From Fallopia convolvulus (taxonomy: Eukaryota > Streptophyta > Magnoliopsida > Caryophyllales > Polygonaceae), in the NCBI GenBank assembly GCA_964016875.1, contig OZ024724.1, positions 51,586,438 through 51,650,437 of the forward strand: 64,000 nt of DNA, in the 5' to 3' direction. The notes under the pieces were generated by a model. It searched no databases. It saw only the letters and a list, made by a program, of their open reading frames with translations, and was not told the DNA's origin. Of the stretch, positions 24,412 through 38,299 are shown in pieces. Every line of letters begins with the position of its first letter. The stretch's first letter is position 1. The translations under genes were made by a program, and so were the position numbers.

Positions 24412-25028
24412 TGAAGTTCTTATTCCATCTACTCATTTGAAAAATTCATCACTTAGTAATTTAAACTAACGAGTGGAAAGAAAGGAAGGGAAAGTGGAAA
24501 ATGAATCAAAATGCAAACAGAAACCGAAAAAGTGTAATGAAAAATGGGAGTTAGGATTTCAATACCTTTTATAATGAAGTTGGTGTTGATTTGAATCCAA
24601 TTTTTCCAATAAAAATTTAACTTAAGTACAAATCTCATTTGAGATGCTATCAAAAATCCGATGTGTAGGAGTCAGGAAATGCTACTTGGTAAAGGCTAAA
24701 TAGAACGAAACAAACCTCATTAAGATCATCAATTACTCATCAAGATCATCAATTAATCAATCAATCATTCCCCGGATGCCCATTACTTTAAAAAAACAAA
24801 AAAAAAACAAATGAAAGCTAGGCATAAATTAACTGCAATACTACTCTCGTTTTACAACTTGAGTTACATTACTTATATATATACACTGCAATTAGCTCGC
24901 CCACAAATGTAATGTTGGCGAAAAGAGCAGATGTTGGTGCAAAGATCATCAATCAATCAATGTGCATCAATCTGCTGACTGCTGAGGGACCTCAAAACTT
25001 TTCCATCAGAAGATATTGTGATATCTGC
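24412..25028. other. Convergent intergenic region between NLP and NPC1
   Basis: It holds the 3' flank of both genes. Short direct repeats of atcatcaattaatc occur near 24725-24765. No gene is seen. Confidence 0.45.
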
Positions 25029-28000
25029 TCAAGACTGCTGAGAGGAAGTCGACGCTCGAGCTTCTTGCCTCTCGACGATACATCTTGAAGGTGGTCCGAA
25101 CAAACTCAGCACCACCTGCAACCCAAACTCTATACATTATCATCCATCAACAATTACACAAACAATCCAATTTGGACACAATTATGTTTGCATACTAATA
25201 GGTACAACAACAAAACAGTTCTTGAGCATAATGAAGATTGCCGTGTAAGAAGATTAGAGAGAAATTGACTTACAGGCAAAAATACGAGGCCATGAAGGAA
25301 GCCAAGAAGAACCAGAGACAAATACATCTGGAAGTAATATACCTGCATTCAACATTATAATGACTAAGCTAGGATTTAGGAGCTTTACAACTTGCTAATA
25401 ATATTAGGAAGGAACTGGGTTCAGAATCAGACCACAAACACTTCTGATCTGGAGAAGCATAGAACTAGTACCCCAACCAACTTCGTGAGCGTAATTCCAC
25501 TGTCAGTCCATACAAAAAAACAAGTTCTCAGACTATTAAGAATCTTGTAGATCAGACAAGACATGAATGATGAAGAAAAGTGTAACCAATTTTCTATCAT
25601 TTAAAACCTATAGATGATATACTCACTTCTAGACTAACATTTGCAAATAATGTATGTAGAGTGTGAAGTAATTTTGAAATATAAGAATCTTGTAAATCGG
25701 ACGACACATGGATGGTTCGGTTCTAAATAAATATATTCATTATTTTTAATACCGGAAGAAAAATATATAATCATCGGTTATTCTGGTAGAACTGCTTACT
25801 GTAACTAATTTATTCGGCAAATGAAGTGGTTGAAATTTTGCTCTGATTTTGACATAGAGTTAAGGACACTATAACTCTGTGAGTGGACCAACTATACGCT
25901 ATTATGTTGACAAAGCACAAATAAATAACTACTTGAACATGTCATCAGGGCAATGCATATGAGATGGCCGCTGCAAGAATGCTAAGTAGGCATACCTGAA
26001 TACAGAAGCTCCCATTGTGCTCAAAGATTCCTTCATTCGCATATCTCTGGATCCACCACTTACCTGAATTTGCATAAATCAGCAAAAGGCAAGTGTTATG
26101 CATACTAGTGAAAAAGTTGCACCGTGGTTTGACGAACTTTGGAATGGGAAAAAAAACAGAAGTTTTCTTTTTATTTGACTACCCAAAAGGAATGACATGT
26201 TCATGGCAAGGACCACCCCAAGCAAAAGTATACAACAACAAAGAAAAAAGGAGAAGGATGACACTAACCAAGAAAGCATGTGTGATGTGAACACAGAACT
26301 CAACAGCAATTCCAACTGACATTACAAGATTGACAACAGAGACTGCATTAAGTTGTATGTGTAGAATTGCCATTATGCCCTGCAAGTATTCATATAATGA
26401 TTTAAACAAGCATATAACACCAAATTGTCCCAAGCATACATCAATGAAAATTGTTTAAACGTTATGAAGTTGTACCATTAGGTCGACAACAATCATTATG
26501 AGAACCAATAGAATTATCAACGAACTCCATACACTGCACCAATAAGAATCCATGAAGAATGAGTTGAAAATTTTCAGAGCAGTGTCATCAATAAAATTAG
26601 AGGAAGTTTTCATATAAGATATTATACACATCTAAGAGATCGATCAAAAGGATTGCACAAAGTTATAATAATATTAAGAGACAAACCTGCATGTAACAGC
26701 TGAGCAAACAATGAAAACTACACCTGTTCAAACAAGAACAATAAAAGCAAGAGTCAGTGGATAGTGCAAAACAAACACCATAATTGTCCACAAGCTGATA
26801 GGTAATATGGAAAGAAAAAATCATATTTGAAAACAAAAATCTATCAGTCAGCTTGATCATTATTTGTAAACAAAAAAATGAGAAATCACTTAGACAACTA
26901 ACCAATAGCCACTGCAAGGCTGACGAGTGCTGTCTTCCATATATTAAGGTATTGCTCAAAAAATATATAAAATACTGAATATGGATAGATCTCCATCTGA
27001 AGAGCAAGAAAAAGAAAAAGAAAAAAAATAAGGTGAAATCCACTAAGATAAATAAAAAATAATGGGCAAGAGCATATATACCTGCAAAGATTCTGACATT
27101 TTCGAAGCAAATTCTCGTGCAGCCCTCATCGAGTTCACATAATCAACCTAAATGATGCCTCAAGATCAGATTCTAATAATATGGATGAGTGATGAAACAG
27201 AATTAATCGAAACAGCCCAAACAATTACATACTTGTTTGTTGAGGGGAGTATGATAAGTTCGAAACTCCGATGCCATGATTACTCCACTCTCGTAACCTA
27301 AGTTTATGCAATGAATTATTTAGTATAGCATTGTAGTTTCTATAATTATAAAGAGTAAGCATACACACCAACCTTGCAGGTCCACACTGTTAGTATAGGC
27401 CCCATGTCCTCCTTTTGCACAATCAGCAGATGGCAATGAATTAAGGAACCAAGGAAGCTTCTCCTTGAATTGTTTGGTATTAGGACGATCATTAACCAAG
27501 TCCGAGTGAAGGAAGCACTGTGTTCCAGGAGATAATCAGTTACTAACTACTCATTCAAAGTAAATCAAAACTGGCATAGACAGCAATTACATGCACTCCA
27601 TTATACAACGAGAATTAGCCAAAACATTTCCTTTCCAAGAAAAGAGCAAGTACCGTTGTACAGTCTTTGCATAACACACTCATGCCACAGGTGCCTTGAC
27701 CGGAAGGACAGCAAGGTGGCTGTTAAGAAATTCAGCAACTTCAGAAAGAGTTATTTATTCAAAGCATGAAACTCCAAATAGAATCTTGATGGCCTAACTA
27801 GTATTTTGCCAAGCCATTGAAACAAACCATTCTACATTGAACGATGGTTGGGACAGAATAAAGTGGGAGAAGATTTAAAATCAAATGACCTGATCATCAG
27901 GTGGACAATAAGTCTCATTTGTAAACTTCCGGCAGCAACCAAAGGCTTCTGGAGATAACCACACTAAAAAATCATCAAGCCATGAAGCAGCTGGTTTTGC

Positions 28001-31000
28001 TATGTAACTTGATGGGTCTAAAGATGCCTTCCCAATCTGAGAAAAAAGAAAAACCAACCCATCTTGAAGTACAGTATTAAATAATAAATAGATGCTCAAA
28101 TTAATGCAATATTGAAAGAGATCTAGTGCAGTTTAGTGGGATGAGATGATTGATAATAACTTTAAGCAAAGACAATTGTTACCTCATTTACAAAGGAATT
28201 GGAATCACACCGACTGATAGAGCACAATTGATTTGTTTGACTTGACTCCAAGCTGAAGAAACAAAATTGTGGTCAAAATGGCAGGCGTTTTATTAATCAA
28301 GCAGATACAGAATACTTCTTGGTAATCAAAGTCGAAGGAGAAATAGCCGAAAGCATACGTGTAGTTGTAATTCTTTACTACAAAATATAATGGTGGTCCA
28401 ATTCTGAGGTGCTCTGAAATATTATTGAAGTATCCCTGCAAAAAAAAAAAAACAGATAATCAGGGTGAACAAACTGAAAACATAGCTTCATACTCGAATT
28501 TCCACCTTTTACCAGTAAATAAGTAAACAAATAAATACCTAGTAGCTTTATCGTCCAACTAATATTAGTATCAAGAAAAGAAGAGGAAGAAATAGGTACC
28601 TGGAGGTAAGAATCTCGGGGAAGAACAACCTGTTGTTCTAGACCAGGTTCTATCCTGGTAGATAAAGCCTGCAAAGTTTCAAAATATGTGTATCTTGACT
28701 TGGCAAAAAAGTGGGAGATCATAAAATATAGAGGTAAGAAATATATGGGGAATGAATATAGCATCTTACAATACTAGCCAATGCAAAAGCAATGAAGACA
28801 GCGACCACAGCAACTTTTACTTCCCATATACTCAAAATGGGTCCATGAACCTCCTAAGAATGAATAAAAAGGGGACTAAATGAGGGAGCAATAAATTTTG
28901 CATAAAAAGATTCTCATACTGCATAGAGTGTTAAACAGCATTATATAAATGAATACATATGCACAGATATACTCCTATATAGCCCAGTGATGGAAAATGA
29001 TCAGACCTTCATATAACGCGCCAACAATCCAGGCTTTCTCTCATAGATGCCTGCATTTCCATAAATTGTAAGACAAGTTTATGTGGGAAAACCTGAATCT
29101 CAAGCTTAATCTTTGACCAAACAAGAGAAAACTTTTTACCATTATTAGAGTTTGCAATGGAGGATACTCTTAGACAAGGGAAGCAATCAACTCTATAATC
29201 TTCAGTCCTTAGGAAGTCAAACACGATCAAAGCAACAAATGCAGTCACTTGGAGAAAGAAGTCCACAAGAACAGCGAGTGCTGCGTAGTTACAGAAGAAA
29301 GAAACAACTTAGCATATTAATTAAGTTTATAATATTCAGAAAATTTTATAATCTCAGATCCAAACCTGCAAACATGGAAAATACTCGCACAGCTGGCATT
29401 GGAATGAAGCTTCCAACTGCAAATGCAAGGACCTCAGACAAACTTGCAAGTGTTATTGATGGTCCTACTTCCCCAAGTGCATTGCTTATGCGGCCCTCCA
29501 GTGGCAATTCCTGTGGTTGCCTCTTAACAGCATTCACCAATATACACATGTTATCCACCCCAACCTGGTATGAAAAGATTATAGATTGGTTAGAGCTCAT
29601 ATATATTATATTCACATCCAGTAGAGGAAAAATGAAAAAATAAATTCTAGTTAACATATCATAAGATAGCAGAATTTCAAGAAATTAGTTTTGTTGGAGC
29701 AAAGGAGGACTTACAGCCAAGACGAGGAAAGGGATGACTTCCATTATGATAAGTGTAGATTTTACGCCAATAGCACTGAAAAATCCCACTGCTCCAAGCA
29801 CAGAAAACAAGACTAATGTAATTCCTGAAAGACCAAGGAGCACCTAGAACAAACGCATCTTACTATTAGATTAAAAAGAAGCCAATATATTTGTTAAGCA
29901 AGGACACTGAAACTCACCCTACTTTGAGTTGGTGACAAGTGACAACACCAAAAATAAAACCAAAATTCTCATTCTTCTCTCAGTGAAGCCAAAAGGTAAA
30001 AAGTTTGAAAAATAAATGATATGGTATTGAATATACCTTAGATGAAATGTAGAAGTAAGACAAACGGGGCATGTCTCCCAAAGTGAGTGAAATGTATGCA
30101 AACATCACAAGATAGCTTATCTGCAAGAAAAAGGTAAAGCGATTAACTTCTTCAGCCAGTAATAAACATTGAATCTTTGAAATGCAGGATAGAAGATTAC
30201 CACAATGGTTATGACATCGGCAGTACTCTCTCTCTTCAGTTCTTCTTCAATCGAGCTTTCCGATGAAAAGGCAAGAGTCAGATTTTTAGATTGCACCATT
30301 GGTAATAATTCATTCTGTCATGTAGACATACTTTATTTTAGGTTATATCCTCAAGAAACAATTTATAAGAGCAAAGAAAAGCTACTCACTAAAAGGATAA
30401 CAATGGGCAAAATAAGGTGAGAGTAATGAAACTATCAAATGCAAACCTGGCAAAGCTGAATGAAGGCTTTCTCCCAGGCCACAGCCATTTTTGTTGAATT
30501 GCTTCCTCTATCAATTGCATTGTTTACGGGATATGTCACTATAAATGAAGAAGCCTACCATGAAGACACTATTAAAAGACAAATAGTAGAAGATGATTTG
30601 AGAGTGACAGATTATTAAGTCATTTACCTCGGAGTAGTTGTTTTCAGCATAACCCCCCAATGCAGTGCTAGGATCAAGTGGTGCTTTAAATGCACTTAGA
30701 CATGACTCTGCAGTAGAATAATGCTGGGGAAAAAAACATGTGTCAAACACACCCAATCAAGTATTATGGTTACTTATCATAAAGATCACCATATTGACAT
30801 GTAATAAAGCTGCTTATAACAGAATAAAGTAAAAATAACAGCAGAAGCAAGGAAAATCTCCTTTTTTAACCAAGGAGAGTGGAGATTTACCTGAAAACAA
30901 TACTTGACATGATCAACACCAGAGCCATCAAAATTATTGGTATCCATTTTGAAGTACTGTCATTAAAAAGAAGGGAAATTAAAAAATAGGCGTATATTAA

Positions 31001-34000
31001 ATACGGGTTTAAAAAGGTGGAAGCTTTTATGGAATCTAATTCGAAATCCACATTTGACAGTCATTCTCAAAGTTCAAGCAAAATTATTTTGAAAATGCCC
31101 CAACAAGATTACCTGTAGAACACTCTGAGTTGCACAATCTTCTCCAAGTGGCTTTAAGCAGATATCAGTTAAGGATACAACTGAACCAGAATAATTTGCT
31201 CTGATTCCATCAACCTACCCATAAGTAGAGAATCCGTATTCAAGAAAACAATGACTGGAACTTACTCAAATACCAACTTTAATACGAACTCCAAAGGTTA
31301 ATTTAGAATTAAACCACATACCTTCTTCTGTATTTCAAAAAGTAACTTTAAATTATCATCTGTCAAAATACTAGGTGATTTTCCGTTTGCTTCACTGGGC
31401 ATAGTCGCTATTATAAGCTGGACAGAAAAATATAACAAAGGAGCTTCAATCCATGATAATAAGATAACACACTGCTCAAATTAGAGGAAAAGAAAAGAAA
31501 CCAAGCTGATTCTTTAAATAATGCAAATAAGAGAAATCAAGGAGAATTTATTATATGTGATCAAGATTTATAGTAGAATGAAAACCTCCTCAATCCTGTA
31601 GAAGGGGGCCAGATGACTGTCGAAGAACTGTTTCTCTCTTGCCGCCCTACTCCCGGGACCTACCCATAGCTGAGATCACAGTAGGTAATATAATCAGAGT
31701 GGATGATAATAAGTCATCACTTGACACATTTGAATAAACATAAGTACCAGACAGACTACAATAAACTATGTAAGGTAATTAATTCTACAAAGTCACAATG
31801 TTCAACATCCTAGATGTGTCTATCAACCACGTAAGTGAAGCCAAAATAAAATTGAGTACCTTCTCAGGTCGTGTCTCAACTTTGAAACGGATTAGGCCCA
31901 AACAAAGCACAAGAACTGTACCCAAGGATAAAAAGAGCACTAATGTTGAATTTCTAGCTACCCATATTCCATATTTCCTGAGAATAAAAACAGTCAACTG
32001 AAAAACAATTAGAAAGACCCATGCATGAATCTTAACATTGAGAGAAAAATCAGAAGAGGACAAACCGATAAAACTTTGATAAATAGCCCTGCACTACTGA
32101 AAGTTTGATCCCATTTCTAATCCGCATACCATCTTCGAGAATCTGAATTGTAAGATCCAATGGAAACAGTTTTTTAACAAATTTAGATAGCAAATGAGAT
32201 GATTCAAGGGCTAATAAAAATATGAAAAGCTTGTATGCATAGAAGAGAAAAAAAAACAGAATTGCATATGTACATCAAAGATGACAATTTGAATATATTA
32301 TTACCGGCATGGGAATACTCCTAGATTTTCTGTTTACATTCAAGTCCTCGTTATTAGTGACATTCATTACTGGATTAGTTCTTGAAACAGGGTGTTCTGT
32401 TCCTTTTTTCTGACGAGTATATCCCCATCCGAAACAGAGGAAAACCACAGCAATGTATACAGCTGACATGGCAACATCAATGCATTTTGCCTGTAATCAT
32501 ACAAATTGGACACATAATCAGAATGTAACTGACCGAAAAAAAAAGAGAGGGAGCAAATATAAGCAGTGATAAAGGCTATCAATCATACATGTATAGAGCC
32601 GATTCTCAATCTACAAGAACCGCCGTTATGTGAAGCTAAAGGAGCAGAATTAGAGCAAGTAGGAGATGATGGACAGTCACCACAGGAGCAACCCAACGAA
32701 GTATCACCACAAGAATAAGTAGATACATTCATGGGAATCATTCCTGATTCTTTGGCAACATTTGAATTGAAATTTATTGCATAAGGGGAACCTGGCTCAT
32801 TAGGGCCAACTTGTCTACCGATGAAAGTAAACCAATCTGACAAAAACAGTCAAAACATAAGCATGGGAGTACAAAATTTAAATAAATTAATTAAATACAC
32901 TATCATTCACAACAAAATGGATAAATGCAGGAGAAAGTACTCTAAGAACTCATTGCTGTGATTTGCACATAATTGTGCTTTACAGTGATTTAATAGACAA
33001 ATTTATTTTAAGTAGCATCCTACCAGTAAAATTTTGAGCACCGCCAGCAACGAAATTTATGGCTAGGGTGTTCATCGTACCAAACTTGACTTCCTTGCAG
33101 GAGTCATACAGCCCTTCACCAAAAGCATCAGTCACATGAAAATCAATAGCGTCCACGGTCAGATTGCCACTAACCTGATATATAAAAGAAAGGCTTCCTA
33201 CTATTAATCAAAGATATCAATTCCATTTACAATGTAAAGATAATCTTTTCTGAGATTTGCATCAGTTCATGCACAATTGATGAATAACCTGCACACAGCT
33301 CTTACATAGTCAATGGTGAAATTTTAATCTGACCTTCTTAGTAGAAGTAACATTGATGAATAGACTCTGATTTGGAGAGCATGACATCTCACAAAAAAGA
33401 TTTAGAAAGTTCCTCAAGCATGCAGGGCAACCTACAAGCAAAGGTATAGCCTGCAAAAATAAGACCCAAAAAATAACAGCTGAAATGCAGTTATTAGATA
33501 CAGCTAAGCAGAATTTTTACAAATTCGAATCCATTTTGTTGCATTAGGTTGCTATTATGTGGATAAAACAAGGATTAAATTATACAAATGCATATTACTT
33601 ATGTTATTGATTTAAAAGCACTTGGCCAGTTGGTGACCACCAAAAGTTAAACAGGGAATTTACATCATTAGCCAGTAAATATTTTAATTAGCAAAAAGCT
33701 AAAGGTTTTACTTACTTGCTGGACTTGGGTCCGCAATGTATCAAATTGCGCCTCTGTACAACAAACATTGCCGGTAACTGTGGGGCATAGACTCTGAACC
33801 TTGGACGAGAACAAAGCATCTGGCTGCAAAGCACATTCAAAGGGCACGTTAGCAATGCTTCATACAACACCCCACAATTTTCACAATCGGACTTTCACTT
33901 ACTATTTACTATTAATCTTTCATATCATCAATTCTAAATGCCTTCTTACATATTTTGAAAAGTAAAACACACATCCGTACTAATTCTCTGTTTGTAAAGG

Positions 34001-34930
34001 ATCCCAAAAGGTGAAAAAAGCAGGCACTGGGATGGGTAAAAGGCTAAGAAAAGCGCAAATTGCGGGAATTCATATGCTTGTCTTTGGATTCTGAGGGTAG
34101 AGTAGAGCTTAGTTGAATTCGAAAAAGAAAGAACAACACAGTGGACGAGTATTACCTTGACAGACGGCGAGCCAGAAGGGCAATTCAGTACTTTACCATC
34201 ACTTCTTTGTCCACAGATGTCATACATTGCACAGTAACCGGCGGAATGCTTCTCTCTGAAAAACGGCGACAATTATACAATAAGTTCACACCAAGAAACA
34301 TCTATACAGCAAATTTTGGCACTTGTGGATTCTACTAGGGAAAAGAATTGCACGGAGTAATATGCATATACCTGGAATTGGCTGCCTTGACAACACATAT
34401 CCCTAGTAAGATTGGCACCTTCAAAAAAGAAAGAAAAGTAATTAGATAATCAAAATAAAAATTGGCACAATAATGAATCAACGCGTTCCCTTTTGAACTT
34501 CAATTCAATCGTTTCTCCAAGCCACGTGAGTGGAGGAGGAGCTACAACAAATTTGACAGTAACGAACATTCCAGTAGCACGAAATCGGCCTTAATTAAGA
34601 AGATATAATCCCGATTTCAATTGCGAATTCCGGAAGATTACAGAAGTAAGCCAAGTGGCATAAAACAGCTCCCGCGTTTAGAAACCGAAAACAAAAGCAA
34701 AGAAGATTAGAGAAGCAGAGCATTGTGTATGATTTTAAACGCAATGCTGGTTACTCAATCACAACGAGCAAAAAATTCAACGAAAACGGATCAAACGTGC
34801 TTCGCTGGTTCGAACACCAGACAGCGGAATCAGTAGAAATTAAGCAGGAAAATGGAGGCAATTAGAAAAGGAAAGATGAGCTCACAAGGGAGAGGGAGAT
34901 GAGAAAGAGAGAACAAAAGCGCAACGCCAT
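25029..34930 (-). CDS. NPC1: NPC1-type sterol transporter (Niemann-Pick C1 homologue)
   Basis: A complete 39-exon model gives 1279 aa, the usual size for plant NPC1. Exons (5' to 3'): 34930-34886, 34418-34372, 34255-34156, 33823-33716, 33450-33334, 33174-33024, 32836-32589, 32490-32305, 32142-32066, 31977-31860, 31669-31586, 31417-31322, 31214-31113, 30956-30891, 30723-30628, 30554-30447, 30314-30201, 30120-30037, 29843-29715, 29564-29366, 29280-29140, 29050-29007, 28853-28770, 28668-28600, 28435-28359, 28252-28183, 28036-27890, 27719-27654, 27517-27373, 27297-27233, 27147-27082, 26996-26903, 26723-26687, 26533-26476, 26379-26269, 26063-25996, 25499-25433, 25342-25274, 25115-25029. Every intron is GT-AG and every phase matches. 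A signal peptide (about 1-28) spans exons 1-2. The Cys-rich NPC1 N-terminal domain follows (YCAMYDICG, CPTVTGNVCCT, CSPNQSLF), then a membrane segment near residue 280, a sterol-sensing domain about 615-775 (ADVITIV, VGVDNMCILV) and an RND/Patched-type C-terminal membrane block from about 1085. Known role: moving sterol out of late endosomal or vacuolar lumens. No damage is seen. Confidence 0.95.
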
Positions 34931-35048
34931 GATCGTGCCGCAGAGAAAGCACTCCAGAAGAAACTGTGATGAAAAAGAGAGGCGGGGTTTGGGGGAGAGA
35001 GTCAAAGAAGGGGAAGTAACGTTTTATGGAGAAGTTGCAGGAGGGAGG

Positions 35049-35056
35049 ATATATAT
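35049..35056 (-). promoter_or_regulatory. TATA-like box upstream of NPC1
   Basis: On the minus strand an atatatat stretch lies about 120 bases before the NPC1 start codon, a normal distance for a plant TATA box plus leader. Supported by position and sequence only. Confidence 0.35.
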
Positions 35057-35481
35057 GTGGCACCTCATCAATCATAATATCATATTCTGCTGTATATGTC
35101 TCCACAGGTTATAATTTCTTTTATTTTTATGTACCAAAATACTTTTTTTTAGAGAAAAAAAAACTTTTCAACGGTTATAAAATCAGTGCAAAAATATTTT
35201 TAACGATCACAACTCACAGCATAAATACAAATACATTTTTAACGCACGGTACATTCAGGAATAATATGCTTTCCTTTTTTGGCCACTCCCTAATTGTACC
35301 GCTGATGATAATACTTTACTACCGTCAGTCCACTCTTGTTTAGTTCGAAACTTCGAATCTATAGTTCCCACGTTCATTCACAATCTTTCGTGTACATTTC
35401 TACAAAAAAAACTTTCATGTACATTTCTTAAAACCTTATTACTAGGGGTGGAATTATTACGGAATCGGAATAGGTTTAGAA
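35057..35481. other. Upstream flank of NPC1, no gene
   Basis: AT-rich sequence. The open frame at 35026-35343 has no recognisable domain and overlaps the promoter side of NPC1. Confidence 0.4.
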
Positions 35482-36540
35482 TGATGCGATTATGTCTATG
35501 CCCATTTTAAGTCTCGACGATTTCGAGGCGTCCAAGACATTGGTGTCCAACGATCCTTGAATTAAAATCTTACTATTATTAGTTGCTTATTAGATATTTC
35601 TATATTTAGTATTTCTTGTTTAAATCTTTCCTTTTATAGTATGTTTCATATTTTAATAATTTAGGTTTAATGGAGTGTGACCATATATACTTATATGGTC
35701 CAGTCTATTAGTTTTAGTTCTATCTTTTACTAGCTCTCTCTATTTAAACACATCTTTGTAATCAGTTTTATTTACGTCAAAATGAATTCAAGTCTAAGAT
35801 AGTTAAGTTGAGGGTTCCTCCTTCTCTTAGGTTCGATATCACATGTATCTTTTATTTTATCCAATTGTTCTAGCTTCTGCTTTGGCCTATTCGGCCCTAA
35901 ACTCGTCTCTTCGAGTCATCTATCCCTTCCCTTGCTATCCCCCAAAAGGTGGAATGCATCAACTGGTATCAGAGCTAAAATGTTCAAGAATGTCCATCTT
36001 CTTCGGCTTCACCGACGCCCAGCCCTGATGTGTTGCCATCGTGTTCTAGTCTTGAGACCACGACCTTTAACCGCTACTGCATCGACTTATCGCAAGACTC
36101 ACATCCCATCGTGCCATCGGCGTGTAGTGTTCCAAGTCGTTGTCTCCCTCGACCGGTGCCGAGACCATTCAACCCTTGTGCCGGACTCGAATCCTTAGTG
36201 TGTTCGCACCACTACTGCATCACGCTAGACATGGTGTCATCGTTGCACAACCGCTTGTGCTAGCGATCCAAAGACCCCAGATCTGTCTTCGCAGGCCCTC
36301 ACGTAAGGTCTTCGCCCGCTGGCGTGTCAAAGTCTTGGCACGAGTCTACTGTCTTAGTTCGGCACCAAATCCGAAGACATCCTCGCCACACTTGATCGGC
36401 GTTCTCGTACCAGGATTTGCTCGCCTCGCTACCTTGGCATCCAATCTTCGCTAGGATCGTGCCAAAACTCGCGTCCCTGTCTTGCGTCGACTCCCTGGTT
36501 TGGTGCCCAAGCCAAACACCAGCCTTGCAACCCAAGCCTT
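35482..36540 (+). mobile_element. Orphan LTR with primer-binding site and truncated leader
   Basis: The LTR (35482-35961) starts TGATGCG and ends GCATCA, with a TATA-like tatttaaa near 35748. Two bases later comes TGGTATCAGAGC (35964-35975), complementary to the 3' end of initiator tRNA-Met, the usual primer of plant copia and many gypsy elements. About 560 bases of GC-richer leader follow without a gag-like frame, then the element is lost. The open frames between 35932 and 36454 show no domain. The lineage is unknown. Confidence 0.6.
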
Positions 36541-36660
36541 CAGAAGAAAAAAAATTCTATCCTATCCTTTCCACAAGATAGAATTATTTCCCAAGATTTT
36601 TTATCTTTTCCCAACATACCTTATCTTTCGATAAAATTCTATCTTTTTCCCAAAACTATA

Positions 36661-36906
36661 CTACATATGTTCATCAATATTTATCATTATAGGAATTAAC
36701 AAAAAAAATTAAGGACACTTAAATTTACCTAAATATCCTTTATAATTACTTTATTTAAGTCTACTTTTGAAAAATGGGAAAAAAAAGTCTTTTTGGCCAT
36801 TTTTATAAGGATAAAATTGGAAAAATCTTGTCAAAGTATGTAAATTACATGTATTATTTAACAAAAAAATCAGCCTAAAATGACAAGTATTGCTTAACGG
36901 AGGGAG
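36661..36906 (-). mobile_element. Stowaway-like MITE, copy 1
   Basis: The right end is ttaacggagggag followed by TA; the left end, ctacatatgttcatcaat, is a mutated inverted partner preceded by TA. The interior matches, in reverse orientation, the copy at 38300-38526 (shared ttttgttaaataatacatg-like and ccaattttatccttataaaa segments). TA duplication and a ctccctccgt end fit the Stowaway (Tc1/mariner) class. It interrupts an older repeat made of tatcttttccc-like words. Confidence 0.7.
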
Positions 36907-36954
36907 TATCTTTTCCTTAAGATAAAATTTTTCTTAAAAAACTACGTCTTATTT

Positions 36955-37279
36955 TTGGGGATGGGAGCCTACAAATTATAAAATGATAATTTAGTTTTAT
37001 GTTAAAATTTAATGTTCTAAAGCATTTTTAGTGTTTTTAATATAAATCATTAGTCAGAAATATTTTTTTAAATAAACAGGGCTCGTTTATAACCTCATAC
37101 CTGACGAGGGATTTCCCACTTCGTTTTCCATTAGGAATTAGGCGAGGATGGGGTGAAAATGGGGATTTAATAGAAGGTCGTGATGGGAATTTGGTGGAGA
37201 ATGCATTTTCCGCCACGCATCACCTCCATGTACAAAATGCATTTTCCGTCGTGCCCTGCCTCCATGTACATCCCCTACA
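36955..37279. mobile_element. Relic of the hAT-like G-rich repeat family
   Basis: It shares several blocks with the element starting at 49775: aaataacagggcctcg-like text, gacggggattcc-like text, and an end reading ccatgtacatcccct that matches catgtgcatcccta. It is heavily mutated and its left end is unclear. Confidence 0.45.
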
Positions 37280-37396
37280 TATAAGCATATGGTGAGACTA
37301 AATAGGAGTGTCTGGCTAAGCTCACCCTCCATCGTTCCTCCTATATATGTGGTATGGATTTTTTTAATTAGAAATTGAAGAGATTGTTTGTTTTAT

Positions 37397-37975
37397 CTAG
37401 GGTGATCAAAATTTTCCTATCCGCCAATTCGATCCGTAATCAAATTTCTTCATTTAAAATTAATTTGCATCTGGTCCGATTCGAGTAATTTTTCCGAATA
37501 CTTAGATCGGATTCAGATCGAGATTTAAGGTAAACAAATATGTCCAAAATATCCAGTATTATATATATTATAGATTTTTTGGATAGGAAAATAATATTTA
37601 TGTAGCATAATAATAGTATTAAGACTATAATGGGTGTTTTTTCAACATTAGTTGGGTTATATCCAATAAATTATAAACATATGCTATTTTATTCCTAATT
37701 TACTAAGTACCCAGCGGACCCATTATGTTTCTGAACTTAGTACTCAAACCATTTGTGTTCTTTTGGATTAGGTTAACGGATATCCGATTCCGCTAATCCG
37801 CTTTTATTCAAATCAAAATATCAATAATATACAAAAAGGATATTTCGGATTACCGCTATGGATATCCGATCCAATCGAATATGTTTTACCGGATACGAAT
37901 CGAAATATTGATATAAAAATAATGAATATCCGTTATATCGGATCGAATCAGATTTATCTATTTGCTGAACCCTAG
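37397..37975. repeat. Candidate DNA-transposon relic rich in atccgat words
   Basis: The ends read ctagggtgatcaaa and gctgaaccctag, a short inverted repeat. The interior has many ggatatccgat/tcggat words, as in common plant hAT-type non-autonomous repeats. There is no coding content and target duplications are not evident. Confidence 0.35.
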
Positions 37976-38299
37976 TTTTACAAAAACCAAACCAAATGAT
38001 TGATGGTTTAGCTAATTCTGAATTTAGATATGATTAAGTATTTCATGTTTTATTTGATTTAGCATTTTATGTTTTGTTTGAATTAGGTCTTGTTTCGGTG
38101 GAGTTGTGTTAAAAACTCTATAGAAAGTATAAAAACAAAAAAGATATGGAGAGAGAAGGAATCAATCTCAACTCTTTATTAGATAATTAATAATAAAGAT
38201 TTATCAAACTCTAGGTAAAGTAACTCCACCTTAGCTAAACCCATAATCGGGGATATAATATTCAGCACATGGCTAGCCTTGATCCACAACTCTTTACTA

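Noticed and set aside
25029..34930. Pseudogene status for NPC1 because open frames are short and scattered
   Set aside because: Once spliced, all 39 exons join in phase with no stop, so the scatter is due only to many small exons.
35932..36454. Several overlapping open frames in a GC-richer block after the orphan LTR
   Set aside because: Three frames are open at once and none has a gag or other domain, so the openness reflects base composition.
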